A stretch of 64,000 bases of DNA from Hormiphora californensis (lineage: Eukaryota; Ctenophora; Tentaculata; Cydippida; Pleurobrachiidae): contig CM035351.1 in the NCBI GenBank assembly GCA_020137815.1, positions 6,727,315 through 6,791,314 of the forward strand. Direction: 5' to 3'. Positions 33,578-44,546 of this stretch are shown piece after piece. Made by a program: the position numbers and the translations under genes. The first letter of the stretch is position 1. Every line of letters starts with the position of its first letter. The notes under the pieces were generated by a model. The model had not been told where the DNA came from. It saw only the letters and a program-made list of their open reading frames with translations, and searched no databases.

Positions 33578-36354
33578 CTAGCTATTAACAAGCCACTGTT
33601 CGATAAACTGATTAACAGGTGTGGAATGTCTCAAGTAGACGCTGTTCATGAATTCTTCCAATCCCAGCTGTCGCTGTTTAACAAAATCATCCTTTAGCTT
33701 TCCTGCAAAGTTGGTAGATTGTTAGGTAACGGTCATGAAGTATACAAGATCAAGTAGCGGTGTCACACACTAACTCACCTATCAACTTTTTCTGAGGTAA
33801 CTCTGGTAGGGCTGCTTGAAAGGAAAATGATTTCTCTAAAGTTTCTCTGAGTGTCACAAAATCAGAGTATCGTTTCTCGTTAGATAATACAGTTCCCTGG
33901 AAGAATTGAATATTAGCAAGAGGTTTATGGCGTGAGGAGCAAATGAAACAGTCCCACCGCCACTACCCCACTTGAAGTTGGCCACTTCAGAATGATTCAG
34001 AATGATTCGACGGTCGAATAGACATTCGACCTTACCTTTGCTGTATGTAGTGTACAATGATAAAGGGAATAGTGTCCAAAGAATCCAGACATGTTTCTTG
34101 AGTGTGTTACTTGTACAAACTTCTGAAAAAAAAGCAGTGTGATTTAGGTCCAGTAGTCACATGTGACATGACGGTAATATTTGGCATATTTTCATATTTT
34201 AACAACAAAATCACCGCCTCTTGTGCGCGCTGTGCTGTCAATACCTTGCTTCCCCAAACTTGGAATGTTTGGAAATCGCGCGCGGATTAACCATGAGTAT
34301 GTCTGAGTCATTGTCACACAAATTCTGCCAGCTACAAACTTGTCTCTTGACTCAAACTTCACTTCTTCTCTCTACTCAGTACACACAAACAAATACAGTA
34401 GGTCAAACACAATAACAAAAGATCCAGTAATTAGTTCTATTGTTCCTTCTCAGGCATGTAGAGGAAGTTTTGAAAGTGGTGGGGCCAAATTTTTTTGGTC
34501 ACGTGATATGACATACACTGACTTTTCTATTCAAAATTTGAATAGATCGCGATCTATTCAAATTTTGAATAGAAAATTCAGTGTATGTCATTGGCCTAAA
34601 AACCGAAAATTTTTCTCGGGCTCCGCTGTCGCTTCGCCCGATCGATCGGGCGAAGCGACAGCGGAGCCCGATAAAAATTTTCGGTTTTTAGGCCAAAAAG
34701 TCATAGTTTTTGTCTAATCATGAAAAGTACTGGGGCCATTTTCTGAAAAGTACTGGGGCCATGGCGTACCCTGCCCCCCCTTCCCCTACATGCGTGTTCC
34801 TTCTACTCCAGTCTCATCTCCCATACAACAGTGTGAAGGGTGGGATGAGAGGTAAATACACACGCACAACTAAAACATCTCTCTCTCCATACTAACCCGT
34901 TTTCTCTCCTGTACAACAGCTGATATACCGCTCCCTGAACTACGACCACTATCCGGCTCTTCCCCACTGAAAAAGGGGACAGGGAAATTATAAGTTAATA
35001 TGCAGGGTGGAAACGTTTATAGAAGCCGAGTGTAGTTTATGAATCGTCAAACAATCAAAATGATTATGAACCCTTGAAAGCTTAACTTACAAGAGAGCAC
35101 TTCTCAGACTAGAAGGATTCACTGTATTGGGCTGGCACTTTACATCACTGCTGCTATACCGATCCTATAGTTGATAATAAAATCAATGTGATTGATAGGG
35201 AATTGATCCTCAGGGAGAACTCTACAGAGAAATGGAACTTCTCTGGAGTAGATTACTAATCGAAACAAGAGTGTTTTCAAGGAATAGTGAATACAGATGT
35301 TTCACTAGCGTGAGGAGAATCCCCATTTAACTTACACTAATTTCCGACCAGCACGATACAGAAGCACTATCATCAGCAGTACAGTTTCCCTCATCTATAT
35401 CATGTTGCTGTTGATTGTAGTTGTTAAGGGAAGAAAGGACATGGGGCTGGGATGCTAGCCAGTAACTCTCATCACGCACACCTAGAACAACATGTAGAGT
35501 TTCAAATACAGATTATTGGCACATAGCGCAGTTTGGAAGATGGGAAATCATATTCCCGACGACAACATTCATCGCATTCTGTTCACCTCAGTACGCTTAT
35601 TGGGTGTAATTGATACTGTCACGAATCTACTCACGTGTGAGAAGGTAAGCATTGTATGATGGCTTCACGGACTGTCTTATCTGCTCCTTCCTCACCTCCT
35701 CCTCCAGGAGTCTAACTAGCCGGCTGTTCTCCAGCTTCCTCTCTTCCATCGCCAGTAACCGTTCCTGGATATCCATCAGAGTCGCTAAACGGTCCTGTAG
35801 GCGATGTGATGATAGTAATTCCTATACTTCGTGGAGTAGGTTGTGTGGCTCACACCGTCATTTTATTTCACAAAGCAAGCTCTGTGAGGGTTCCTTAGAT
35901 CAAGAAATAGGTTCAGGGTTTTGTGTGAGCAGGCACACAATGAGGCTACACCCATAGTAGTTTGTCTACTGGTGACTCACGAGCACAGACAACCCACCCA
36001 GCGGTGGCAAATCCTCTACTTGAGGAAGCCCTTTAGTGGCAAAATAGCAGTAATCCCCTTGGGTCTGCTTCATACCAGCTGCTCTTACAATAACAACGAT
36101 GATGGTATTAGAAGGTGAAACACTCCTATCCAGAGATGTCACGTGACCAAACCGACTTATTGAGTACAGTGCACCTCTCTTGCTGATCACTGACCAGTAC
36201 ATTCCTGTTCCCATACTACTAAAGATGTGAATTCACACTGTAGTCTTGTCCAGTAACTAATGTGATTGTAATCAAATTGAATACTAACATGTTCTCGAGC
36301 AGGTTCGTCCCCAGAGCTGCTACAAAGTGGGGTCGTAAATCCACAGAGAGGCAT
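33578..36354 (-). CDS. PX-domain (phox homology) coiled-coil protein, sorting-nexin-like, about 281 aa
   Basis: Exons with consistent phases: 36354-36289 (tentative first), 35794-35635, 35481-35336, 35164-35091, 34966-34897, 34122-34036, 33896-33779, 33702-33578. The N-terminal part has a charged helix (LMDIQERLLAMEERKLENSR) likely to form a coiled coil, then a Ser/Asp-rich linker. The C-terminal part is a PX fold: KFVQVTHSRNMSGFFGHYSLY, KRYSDFVTLRETLEKSF (RYSDF is the phosphoinositide-binding core), LPELPQKKLIGKL, then DFVKQRQLGLEEFMNSV. PX domains bind membrane phosphoinositides, typically PI3P on endosomes. The exact sorting-nexin class cannot be told. One intron (34123-34896) holds two large palindromes. 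Confidence 0.82.
34509..34590. repeat. 82-bp near-perfect palindrome
   Basis: Arms of 41 bp (TGACATACACTGA... to ...GATC|GCGATC centre) with one mismatch. It ends two bases before a second palindrome. Located in a PX-gene intron. Confidence 0.95.
34593..34694. repeat. 102-bp near-perfect palindrome
   Basis: Arms of 51 bp (GGCCTAAAAACCGAAAATTT...) meeting at GATCGATC, with one mismatch I can see. The central 60 bp is GC-rich (CGGGCTCCGCTGTCGCTTCG), the outer parts AT-rich. Confidence 0.95.
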
Positions 36355-36402
36355 TGCTATTCAGGGAAGAGTGAGAGTGAGAGTGAGAGAGAGAGAGAGA
36401 GG

Positions 36403-36475
<73 letters not shown>

Positions 36476-36966
36476 TGTGTACCTAATTTACTATTGGTAT
36501 TTCTTTAGTAGTGTGGGTTGTTTTTTGGTCACCTGAGAACGTTTATATATGAGACCGTCTTATATGTCTTTTGGGGGAGTACTGGAGATTTTCATTTTTG
36601 GTAGTTGATTGCTGTCACTGAAGATCCCTTACGGGTGAAACATTTGTTTGGCAAAATTTCTTGTTTCCCTTTGTTTGAACCAGCTCTCACTCATTGATCG
36701 AGCACTATCGGGTTTTGGCGCCCTCTATAGAGTGACTAGACACTAGTGAGATAGAATTCTGAGTATTTGATCGTCGAATTCCAGAAATATCTTGAAATAG
36801 AAACATCCTGCTTCCTGCATATTCAGGATCATAATCCAAACTGAACTATGTGACTGCCGTTTTCTTTTGTGTCACAGAAAGGAAACGAGGATAATAATCA
36901 AGGGGTCTATATAATAAACGTTACTACAATAAAATCTCAGATAAAAATAGTGTCCAGATTGATTGT
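36355..36966. other. Intergenic region with (GA)n tract and a possible ribozyme-like relic
   Basis: 36370-36472 is a (GA)n microsatellite. Near 36617-36642, ACTGAAGA followed by CCCTTACGGG and TGAAAC resembles the hammerhead core found in Penelope-like elements. GGCGCCCTCTATAGAG at 36717-36732 is a short motif whose core recurs at 26933 and 60657. No gene seen. Confidence 0.45.
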
Positions 36967-38487
36967 CTACTCGGTAGTTTCAGCACCGCTGTAGGGTCGT
37001 CCGTTGGTAGGTCGGGGCACCTTCCTTCCGTATTCTCCACTCCAGTTTCCACCGGGGGTGTAGTGACAGCACACGTAGACCTTCTTGTTCCTGTTTAGAG
37101 AGGGGTCCGTGGAGGCACACCCCAGTTTCGTGTTTCCAGACCAGATCATCTGGGTAAAATGGCCGGTAGCTCCACTGAATCCGGGGTTATTGTAATCGTA
37201 CAGCTCGATCTCATCATACCATCGCTGGACAGCCAGCCCAGGTACTGTCTTCTGGTCGCGACCTCTGCTGTAGAACAGGTTCTCTCCTTGACTGAAAAAT
37301 ACATCATGTGGTTGAAAGATTATGATTTAGGGAGAATGAGAGAAAGAAAGAGAAAATCTCAATTTCCTTCTTCTGCTGCTTTTTTCTTTTTCACTTACAT
37401 TTTAGCGTATTTTCCATGTGCAAAGGTATCAGTTCGAGCAAGGGTATCGCAGTAGTCCTTAGCAGTAGCAACAAGGTCGGTATCCCAGATATAGTCAGGT
37501 AGACCATGGTGGCGGCGTCTCACATTGTGACCCCTAAACATTATCTCCTCATCCCACTCTGAGGATGGAGAAAACATTAGACCCCTTCACACCGCATTTT
37601 ACGTTTCTTACGAACACATCATATGATATACTGATTTGCAACACCTACTTTTATCACTGGAGCTGTTGTCTGGCTCAACTTCATTTGAGTTTGAGGCACA
37701 GGTACAGGGGCACTGGGCTGCTATCATCTGGTGAACGCATCTTCCGTATTTCAAGTGGAACTGACACATCTTGCCCTCATTGCACCCTGAGTGGAAGAGG
37801 GTTATAGGGAGAGAAGTAAGGGGAGCTGAGTGGAAGAGGGTTATAGGGAGAGGAAGATTAGGGGAGCTGAGTTGAGGAGGGCTATAGGGAGAGAAGTAAG
37901 GGGAGCTGAGTTGAGGAGGGTTATAGGGAGAGAAGTAAGGGGAGCTGAGTTGAGGAGGGTTATAGGGAGAGGAAGATTAGGGGAGCTGAGTTGAGGAGGG
38001 TTATAGGGAGAGAAGTAAGGGGAGCTGAGTTGAGGAGGGTTATAGGGAGAGAAGTAAGGGGAGCTGAGTTGAGGAGGGTTATAGGGAGAGGAAGATTAGG
38101 GGAGCTGAGTGGAGGAGGGTTATAGGGAGAGAAGTAAGGGGAGCTGAGTTGAGGAGGGTTATAGGGAGAGAAGTAAGGGGAGCTGAGTTGAGGAGGGTTA
38201 TAGGGAGAGAAGTAAGGGGAGCTGAGTTGAGGAGGGTTATAGGGAGAGAAGTAAGGGGAGCTGAGTAGAGGAGGGTTATAGGGAGAGAAGTAAGGGGAGC
38301 TGAGTTGAGGGAGGATTCGAGAAGATTGATTAGATTTATTTGATTTAATATTATGAAGTAATTGGCTAATCTAAACAAGTTTTCAGAGAATACTAGGGGG
38401 TTTGCTCTAAATTTGTTCTATGGTTCTAAAGTTAGAATTTTGTTTTCTCGGAAGTTGGCTGCAGATCAGATTTATTGCGTATGTGAT

Positions 38488-38569
<82 letters not shown>

Positions 38570-38597
38570 ATAGAGAGAGAGAGATAGATAGAGCAAC

Positions 38598-38684
<87 letters not shown>

Positions 38685-38691
38685 GAGAGAT

Positions 38692-38751
<60 letters not shown>

Positions 38752-39282
38752 TTCGTATTTACTACTAACGCTAGACAAACATAATACGCTAGACAAACAT
38801 AATACAATATAATGCCGTACCTGGCTGTTTACTCAGCGTCACATAGTTCTTGGAAGTGCCCCCCAGTATTTCTAGAAATCAAAAGATGAGAATCAGAAGG
38901 GAAGGGATGAGGTGGTAGCTAGAAAGGTTGAAAAGCACGTACGTTTCTTGAGGAAGGGAGTCACCCCACTGTTTTCCTCTTCTTCGGTACTGCTGCATAC
39001 CGCCGCGAATACCGCGAATAAACTGCGGAAAGAGGTATTATTAGCTATAACTGGAAAAATGGGCTAGTTCCACGCCGGGCTAATCCAGGTGGAGCGACGC
39101 ACGTGAAATAATTATAAAACGGAGAAGTTTTTTTGGAAGCCATCAAAACTAAATCTGAGATCTGATCTAGGATGAATATTTAAAGAGTGTACTTCTTTTA
39201 TGAAACAAGTTCAGAGACCGAGGCAATTAGGGGTGACGCCATTCTGTACTCACCATATTACAAGAGCTGACAACTTCGACAT
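36967..39282 (-). CDS. Secreted CAP/SCP domain protein with N-terminal cysteine-rich (ShKT-like) module, copy B, about 260 aa
   Basis: Exons: 39282-39254, 39022-38943, 38871-38821, 37786-37649, 37558-37399, 37291-36967, all in phase. The spliced start MSKLSALVICLFAVFAAVCS is a good signal peptide. A six-Cys module follows (CNEGKMC...GRCVHQMIAAQCPCTC), like a ShKT domain. Then comes the CAP domain: RGHNVRRRHHGLP, AKDYCDTLA, QGENLFYSRG, GHFTQMIWSGNTKLGCA, VYVCCHYTPGGN. CAP signature residues (HN, the GENL region, HFTQMIW) are intact. CAP proteins are secreted and bind sterols or lipids or act in signalling; the role here is unknown. It shares almost identical exons with copy A but has two extra N-terminal exons. 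Confidence 0.9.
37787..38310. repeat. About 40-bp minisatellite, some 13 copies, in a CAP-B intron
   Basis: The unit is GGGGAGCTGAGTTGAGGAGG followed by GTTATAGGGAGAGAAGTAA, with a few copies reading GAGAGGAAGATTA. It fills much of the intron between the signal-peptide side and the Cys-rich exon. Confidence 0.95.
38491..38748. repeat. (GA)n microsatellite, about 250 bp with a short interruption
   Basis: Nearly pure AG dinucleotides interrupted near 38565-38600 and 38670-38698. Intronic in CAP-B; the cause of several RERE/SLSL pseudo-frames. Confidence 0.97.
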
Positions 39283-39788
39283 TTTGGTGATATTATTGTA
39301 ATGAAACAACTCAACAAGCTGCGAGATGGACCCTCTTTTGAACCCTCAAATCACGTGATATGCTCCCCTTTATTAAGACTTGCATCCCGGAACTTTGATC
39401 CTTTCTTCTCCCCCAAAACAATTGCACAAGCCACCCCTCCCCTTGTGAGTAAGGGGTCAGAGACGGAAACATAACATCCTATCCAGCAAGAATCTTTCTT
39501 TCAACTCTCTTTTATCACCATTTCTTGCCCCCCAGGCACCCTTTATGACCCGGGGGCCCTACCCGGCTCCCCCTTTTCTTTCAATTGTTCGAAAACAAGG
39601 TGCAAGGATGACAAAGGAGTGCTAACTTCCGTAGTTCATTATGTCCCATGGATTTAGCACAGAGAGTGTTGCAGAAAACAATTATTTTGTAGAAATTAAA
39701 ATGTGGTAATAAAATGTGGTAATAAAATGTGGTAATAAAAATGATCTGTCTCCTCTCCTCTTCTCTTCTCTTCCTCTTCTTGTCATCA

Positions 39789-41060
39789 TCACTCTTCATA
39801 GTGGTTATCAGTGTAAGGTCGTCCGTTGGTAGGTCGGGGCACCTTCTTCTCATATTGTCTCCTGATATTTCCACCGGGGGTGTAGTGACAGCACACGTAG
39901 ACCTTCTTGTTCCTGTTTAGAGAGGGGTCCGTGGAGGCACACCCCAGTTTCGTGTTTCCAGACCAGATCATCTGGGTAAAATGGCCGGTAGCTCCACTGA
40001 ATCCGGGGTTATTGTAATCGTATAGCTCGATCTCATCATACCATCGCTGGACAGCCAGCCCAGGCACTGTCTTCTGGTCGCGACCTCTGCTGTAGAACAG
40101 GTTCTCTCCTTGACTGAGGGGGAAGAAAGCGTTAGCAGTTAGCTTCATTTATAACCAGATTCGTGTCAAAAACGTTTAGAACTTCACTTGATACACTAAA
40201 TAAACTCCCTAACTTACATTTTGGCGTATTTTCCATGTGCAAAGGTATCAGTTCGAGCAAGGGTATCGCAGTAGTCCTTAGCAGTAGCAACAAGGTCGGT
40301 ATCCCAGATATAGTCAGGTAGACCATGGTGGCGGCGTCTCACATTGTGACCCCTAAACATTATCTCCTCATCCCACTCTGAGAATAGAATACCAGATTGA
40401 ATGAAATGAATGTTCATCAAGTTAGAAATCTTCGCACTGAACTCTTGAATTTGAAACTAATTAATTTCAGTTTAACTTACTGAGGTTCAGGTCATCATCA
40501 GGTTGCTCCACATCATTGCTTCCACAGGAACAAGGGCACAACTCCTGGATGAGATCCCACTGGCAGCCGTCGTTGTTTTTGTGGAACTTACAGTGTTCTC
40601 CCTCTGAACATGCCAGAACAGATCCGGCCACCAAACTGAGCCGGGGGGGGGGGATAATAAGGGATATTATCGTCAGGCACTGGTATCAGGTCATTGTTTT
40701 GTTCAAACCCGCGGGGCGAGTGGGTAGAACAATGAAAGTCACGCACGCTGTCAGGCACTGATCACGCACTGCTTGATCAACAATCATATGGGATAAATCA
40801 CGGGATGGGAAACAACAATTACTGCTCTTAGAGGCTACTGCCCTATGTTCTGTTTGCCTTTGTTGATCATGTCATACTTGGAGCCGGCCACTCGAATGAT
40901 TGAGGAGACCGTACCAAGTAAGTAAGTAAGATCCTGTCTCACCGCGCCTCGCACGAAAAATTTAAAGGAGGGTTAGAACACAGCAATATGTTTTGTGAAA
41001 CAAGTAACCACATGTTGATGAGCGTATAACGAACCTGATTGCAAGGTAAAGTACGATCAT
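39789..41060 (-). CDS. Secreted CAP/SCP domain protein with ShKT-like module, copy A, about 221 aa
   Basis: Exons 41060-41035, 40635-40481, 40377-40218, 40113-39789, phases consistent. The spliced signal peptide is MIVLYLAISLVAGSVLA. A Cys-rich module follows (CSEGEHC...GCQWDLIQELCPCSC), then a CAP domain nearly identical to copy B from RGHNVRRRHHG through VCCHYTPGGN. The C-terminus differs (IRRQYEKKVPRPTNGRPYT). Compared with copy B it lacks the Glu-rich second exon and the short third exon. The two genes lie head-to-tail in the same orientation. The 160-bp and 325-bp CAP exons match copy B almost base for base, while the introns do not. Confidence 0.9.
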
Positions 41061-42293
41061 GACAACGAACTACTATTCCAGTAGGCAGAAGCTAAGTCTG
41101 TGAGAGAGCTACTAGATTTGATGCAGACTAGGCCGTAAAGGGTGGTTTTATATGTGGATAGCGGGGAAACGGGGTATCCTAGTTGGACAATAGGGGCAGA
41201 TGGAAGTATGGTTCATGGGCAGGAGACGTAGAGAGAAAGGGGAGAGAGGGAGACAGAGAGGGAGACAGAGAGACAGAGAGGGGGAGAGAGAGAGACAGAG
41301 AGACAGAGAGAAAGGAACATTTTAAAGAGAAGTTAGAAAAAACATCAGGATGGATACCTCTTTTAGCATTGTCTGGGTGTGTCTAGAAGAGACAATGTCC
41401 TTTTCTTCTTTTTTTCTCAGGCTTCCGTTGCTCATTCTCTAGAATCTCTCTATATGTGAGGGAGAAGGAGTTTAGTGCAGTGGTTAGGTAGACAATCACG
41501 TGACCTGATCCGAGTTGTTCCTACGATATTTTTGTTTTTCAAAATTTAAGCGCTGTTCAAAGATGTTATACGCCTAAAATACAGCCATTTTAACTCGCGA
41601 TGGAAAGACTCGGACTATAAATATGCACTAACTATGGTAACGAAAGTACCCCTCGCTACCTGAGGCTACCTGAAAGGGTAATTTCGTTTCCAAGTACTAA
41701 CTATGGTTTCAAGGAACCTCTCATTCTAGAATGCACTATATTCTAGATGAAATATATAACCATCCTTCAGGGCAGCTGGAGCATTATGCGAATGGGTTTT
41801 AGGATGGTTTATACTTTGTTTCTCATGTTTAACAAAAGCATATCACGTGCTCACCTACTTCTGGTTGCTTGTACAAACAAATATGGAAAGGATATATGAG
41901 CATGGCCCCTTTGATGGGACACACGATGCTATTATTCTGTAACGGCGGGAGGGTACTCAGGATTCTAAGAAAACAAGAGAGAGACGTGCTAGCTCTGGAA
42001 ACTACCATCTTCTGAGAAAGTGCTGATTGTCGTTACTATAAAAACACGACGCGGTGAGCAGTGATTGTTTGTTCAAGCAACCAGTTCAGTGATATTTAGC
42101 GACATGCAGTCTTGTTTGGTATACAGCCCTTAATTAAACATGTTTATCCCTGTTACGGTATGGCAGCATGATACATGTTCTAAAAATATTTTACAGTTAC
42201 TTAGCAAGATGAACTATACGCAGTGTCCCTTCAAGTCTGGCCAGATGCAGAGTGATTTCCTTCACAAACCCACCCCTCCAGAATCCTCCCCCA
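41061..42293. other. Intergenic region between divergent CAP-A and TDO genes
   Basis: It contains an AG-rich patch (41225-41320) and AT-rich sequence with a repeated TTTC-AAGTACTAACTATGG fragment near 41625 and 41690. Divergent neighbours mean both promoters lie here. No open frame with motif support. Confidence 0.45.
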
Positions 42294-44546
42294 ATGAGAC
42301 AGCTACAGCTGACTGACAAACCCTTCGCGGGAGACAACTACATGGATTACCTCAAGGTTAGCTATTATGCCCTATATCTATCAACTATGTCATTTTTGGT
42401 ACATTCTTCTGTCTAAATTGGATGTTAGACTTGGGTTTCCTAATGATACTGCTGCATCTGTTCCTAAATCTCACACCCTTGGCCTTTCTAGATTGACGAC
42501 CTCCTGGGGCTCCAGTGCAGACTTAACAACCGACAAGATTGCACACGATGAACACCTGTTTATTGTCACACATCAAGGTGGAGAAAACACGAAGTTGAAG
42601 AGAGAAAGCATCAACTTAATTTGAGAGTAAATTGAAGATCCTAACAAATGAGCAGAACTAATCTCCATAATAATCCCTTTTTTCAGTGTTTGAACTTTGG
42701 TTCAAGCAGATTCTATACGAGTTGAAATCGATTAGAGAGGTATTCCAAATGGAGCGAATTTGTGAGCGGTACCAACAGATTATCCTTCAGAGACTCATCA
42801 GAGTCAACTCGATCCTGCGAATCATGGTGCAACAATTCGAGGTAAACTATTATTGATGTTACCATAGCAACCAATACCGTCTGGTAACTAGGGACGAGTT
42901 ATTGGCAACTGGCCAACAGCCAAATATTTGCCATGAGTACAACCCCTGCATTCCTAAAACCACTGCAGGTTTTGGAGACGATGGGAAGTATTGGATTTGC
43001 ATCTTTCCGATCCCTGTTCAAGGGTGGAGCAAGTGGATTCCAGAGCACCCAGTTCAGGATTTTGGAGCACATTCTCGGAATAAGAGAGGTAAATAATGAG
43101 AGATTATAGCAAAACTAGAGCTATCAAAGACCATGTGTGCCCTTTGTAGCATTTATCAAACCCACAAGATTTTATCAAATCTTATCAAATCTTATTAATG
43201 GTTATTCCTTCCAGGAGCAGAGAACATGTACCTTCATGAAGTCATACAACGCAAAACTTAACGAGCACCAGAGGTCAACCATTGACCAGGAGAAGTCAGA
43301 GGGAGAGGACCTAATGACATTGTAAGTGAAATATATGAAATATATCCACTAGAACAACAAATCACGAACATGCGTATGGGATTTCTCATCTCCCAACTCT
43401 CTTCCCTTCCAGGGTAGACAGGTGGCTCTCGAGGACTCCAGCTATGAGACTATTCGTGACGTCATACAAAGGTGTGATTGATACTGCCTGTCAGACTCTT
43501 AGGGACAACACAGATAAGGACACAGTTGAGGAAAGAAAGGCGGAAGCGGATGAGATGGAGGATCGGTTTTCATACATCTTCGATTCAACCAAATTTGTGG
43601 TATGCTGCTTAAAACCGGATTCATATGTTACCGGAGTCAGACTTGCTGTCCTGGGACAGGCACAGGCTTTGATTTGTAGTTATCGTGGAATTTATCTAAC
43701 AAGAATGATTTCAGGAGTCTTCAAAATTACAACAAGGGAGAAAGTTGACCTACGAGGCGTTCATTGGAGCACTCATGATCACGTGCTACAACAGGGAACC
43801 CAGATTTGCCGTCCCCTATGCGATCATACAGAATTTTATCGATATGGATATCTTCCTGGCCAAGTGGCGATGTAAGTAGCATCCCCTCTTATAAATTATA
43901 ATATAATAGTAATATTATTACAATATAATATTGATATTGATTCGATTCGAAAAGGAAACTCCTCATTTCTCAAGGTCATTGCTCCGCCCCAGCCCTTGGT
44001 GAGAGTCACGAGTCTCTCTTTTAATTTTGATTAGATCATAAACAAGATTAAGATTACTGATCCTTAATGAGATTTTGTTGATATCAGATTGATTTGCGTT
44101 GGTTTCACATATCCTGAATAATTTGTATCCATTCCAACCCTTCCCCCCCCCCCCTCAGTTGCCCACGTTATGATGGTGAAAAGAATCATTGGCGGGAAGC
44201 CAGGGACTGGCGGAAGTGGAGGGTACACATACCTCCGATCTACCGTCAGGTATGTGTTTGTTTTTCTAGTGCAGCCAAGAATCTATAATTACCTTAGATC
44301 ATCCCTGGCTAAAACAACATTTACCACTCCCCCACCTGATCTGACAACTTCTTCCTCCTCTTCAGTGACCGATACATGCCGTTCAAGGACTTGTTCGAAG
44401 TATCCACGTTCGTTATCCCACCCCAGATGGTGCCAACTCTCACCCCTATCATGGTCAAAGAGATCTCAGATATCTATATCTCGGAGAGGGATGAAGAAAA
44501 GGAAACCTCCAGTAGTTCAGATGGATTTGAACCGACGATTCTTTGA
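42294..44546 (+). CDS. TDO2: Tryptophan 2,3-dioxygenase (apparent frameshift in exon 2)
   Basis: Exons: 42294-42356, 42492-42577, 42687-42841, 42969-43088, 43215-43321, 43413-43599, 43715-43871, 44159-44249, 44366-44546. Family motifs in order: [95 protein letters not shown]. Heme and substrate residues are kept: the axial His in FAHV, the active-site His of THQ, Phe and Arg of GFQSTQFR, and Thr of GTGG. It oxidises L-tryptophan to N-formylkynurenine, the first step of the kynurenine pathway, in the cytosol. Exon 2 reads in one frame through LLGLQC and in another from TTDKIAHDEH, a one-base discrepancy. I favour sequence error or a recent indel, since all else is intact. Confidence 0.9.

Noticed and set aside
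37787-38310. Regular 40-bp array resembling a CRISPR array
   Set aside because: Units are contiguous without unique spacers, in an intron of an animal gene; a minisatellite.
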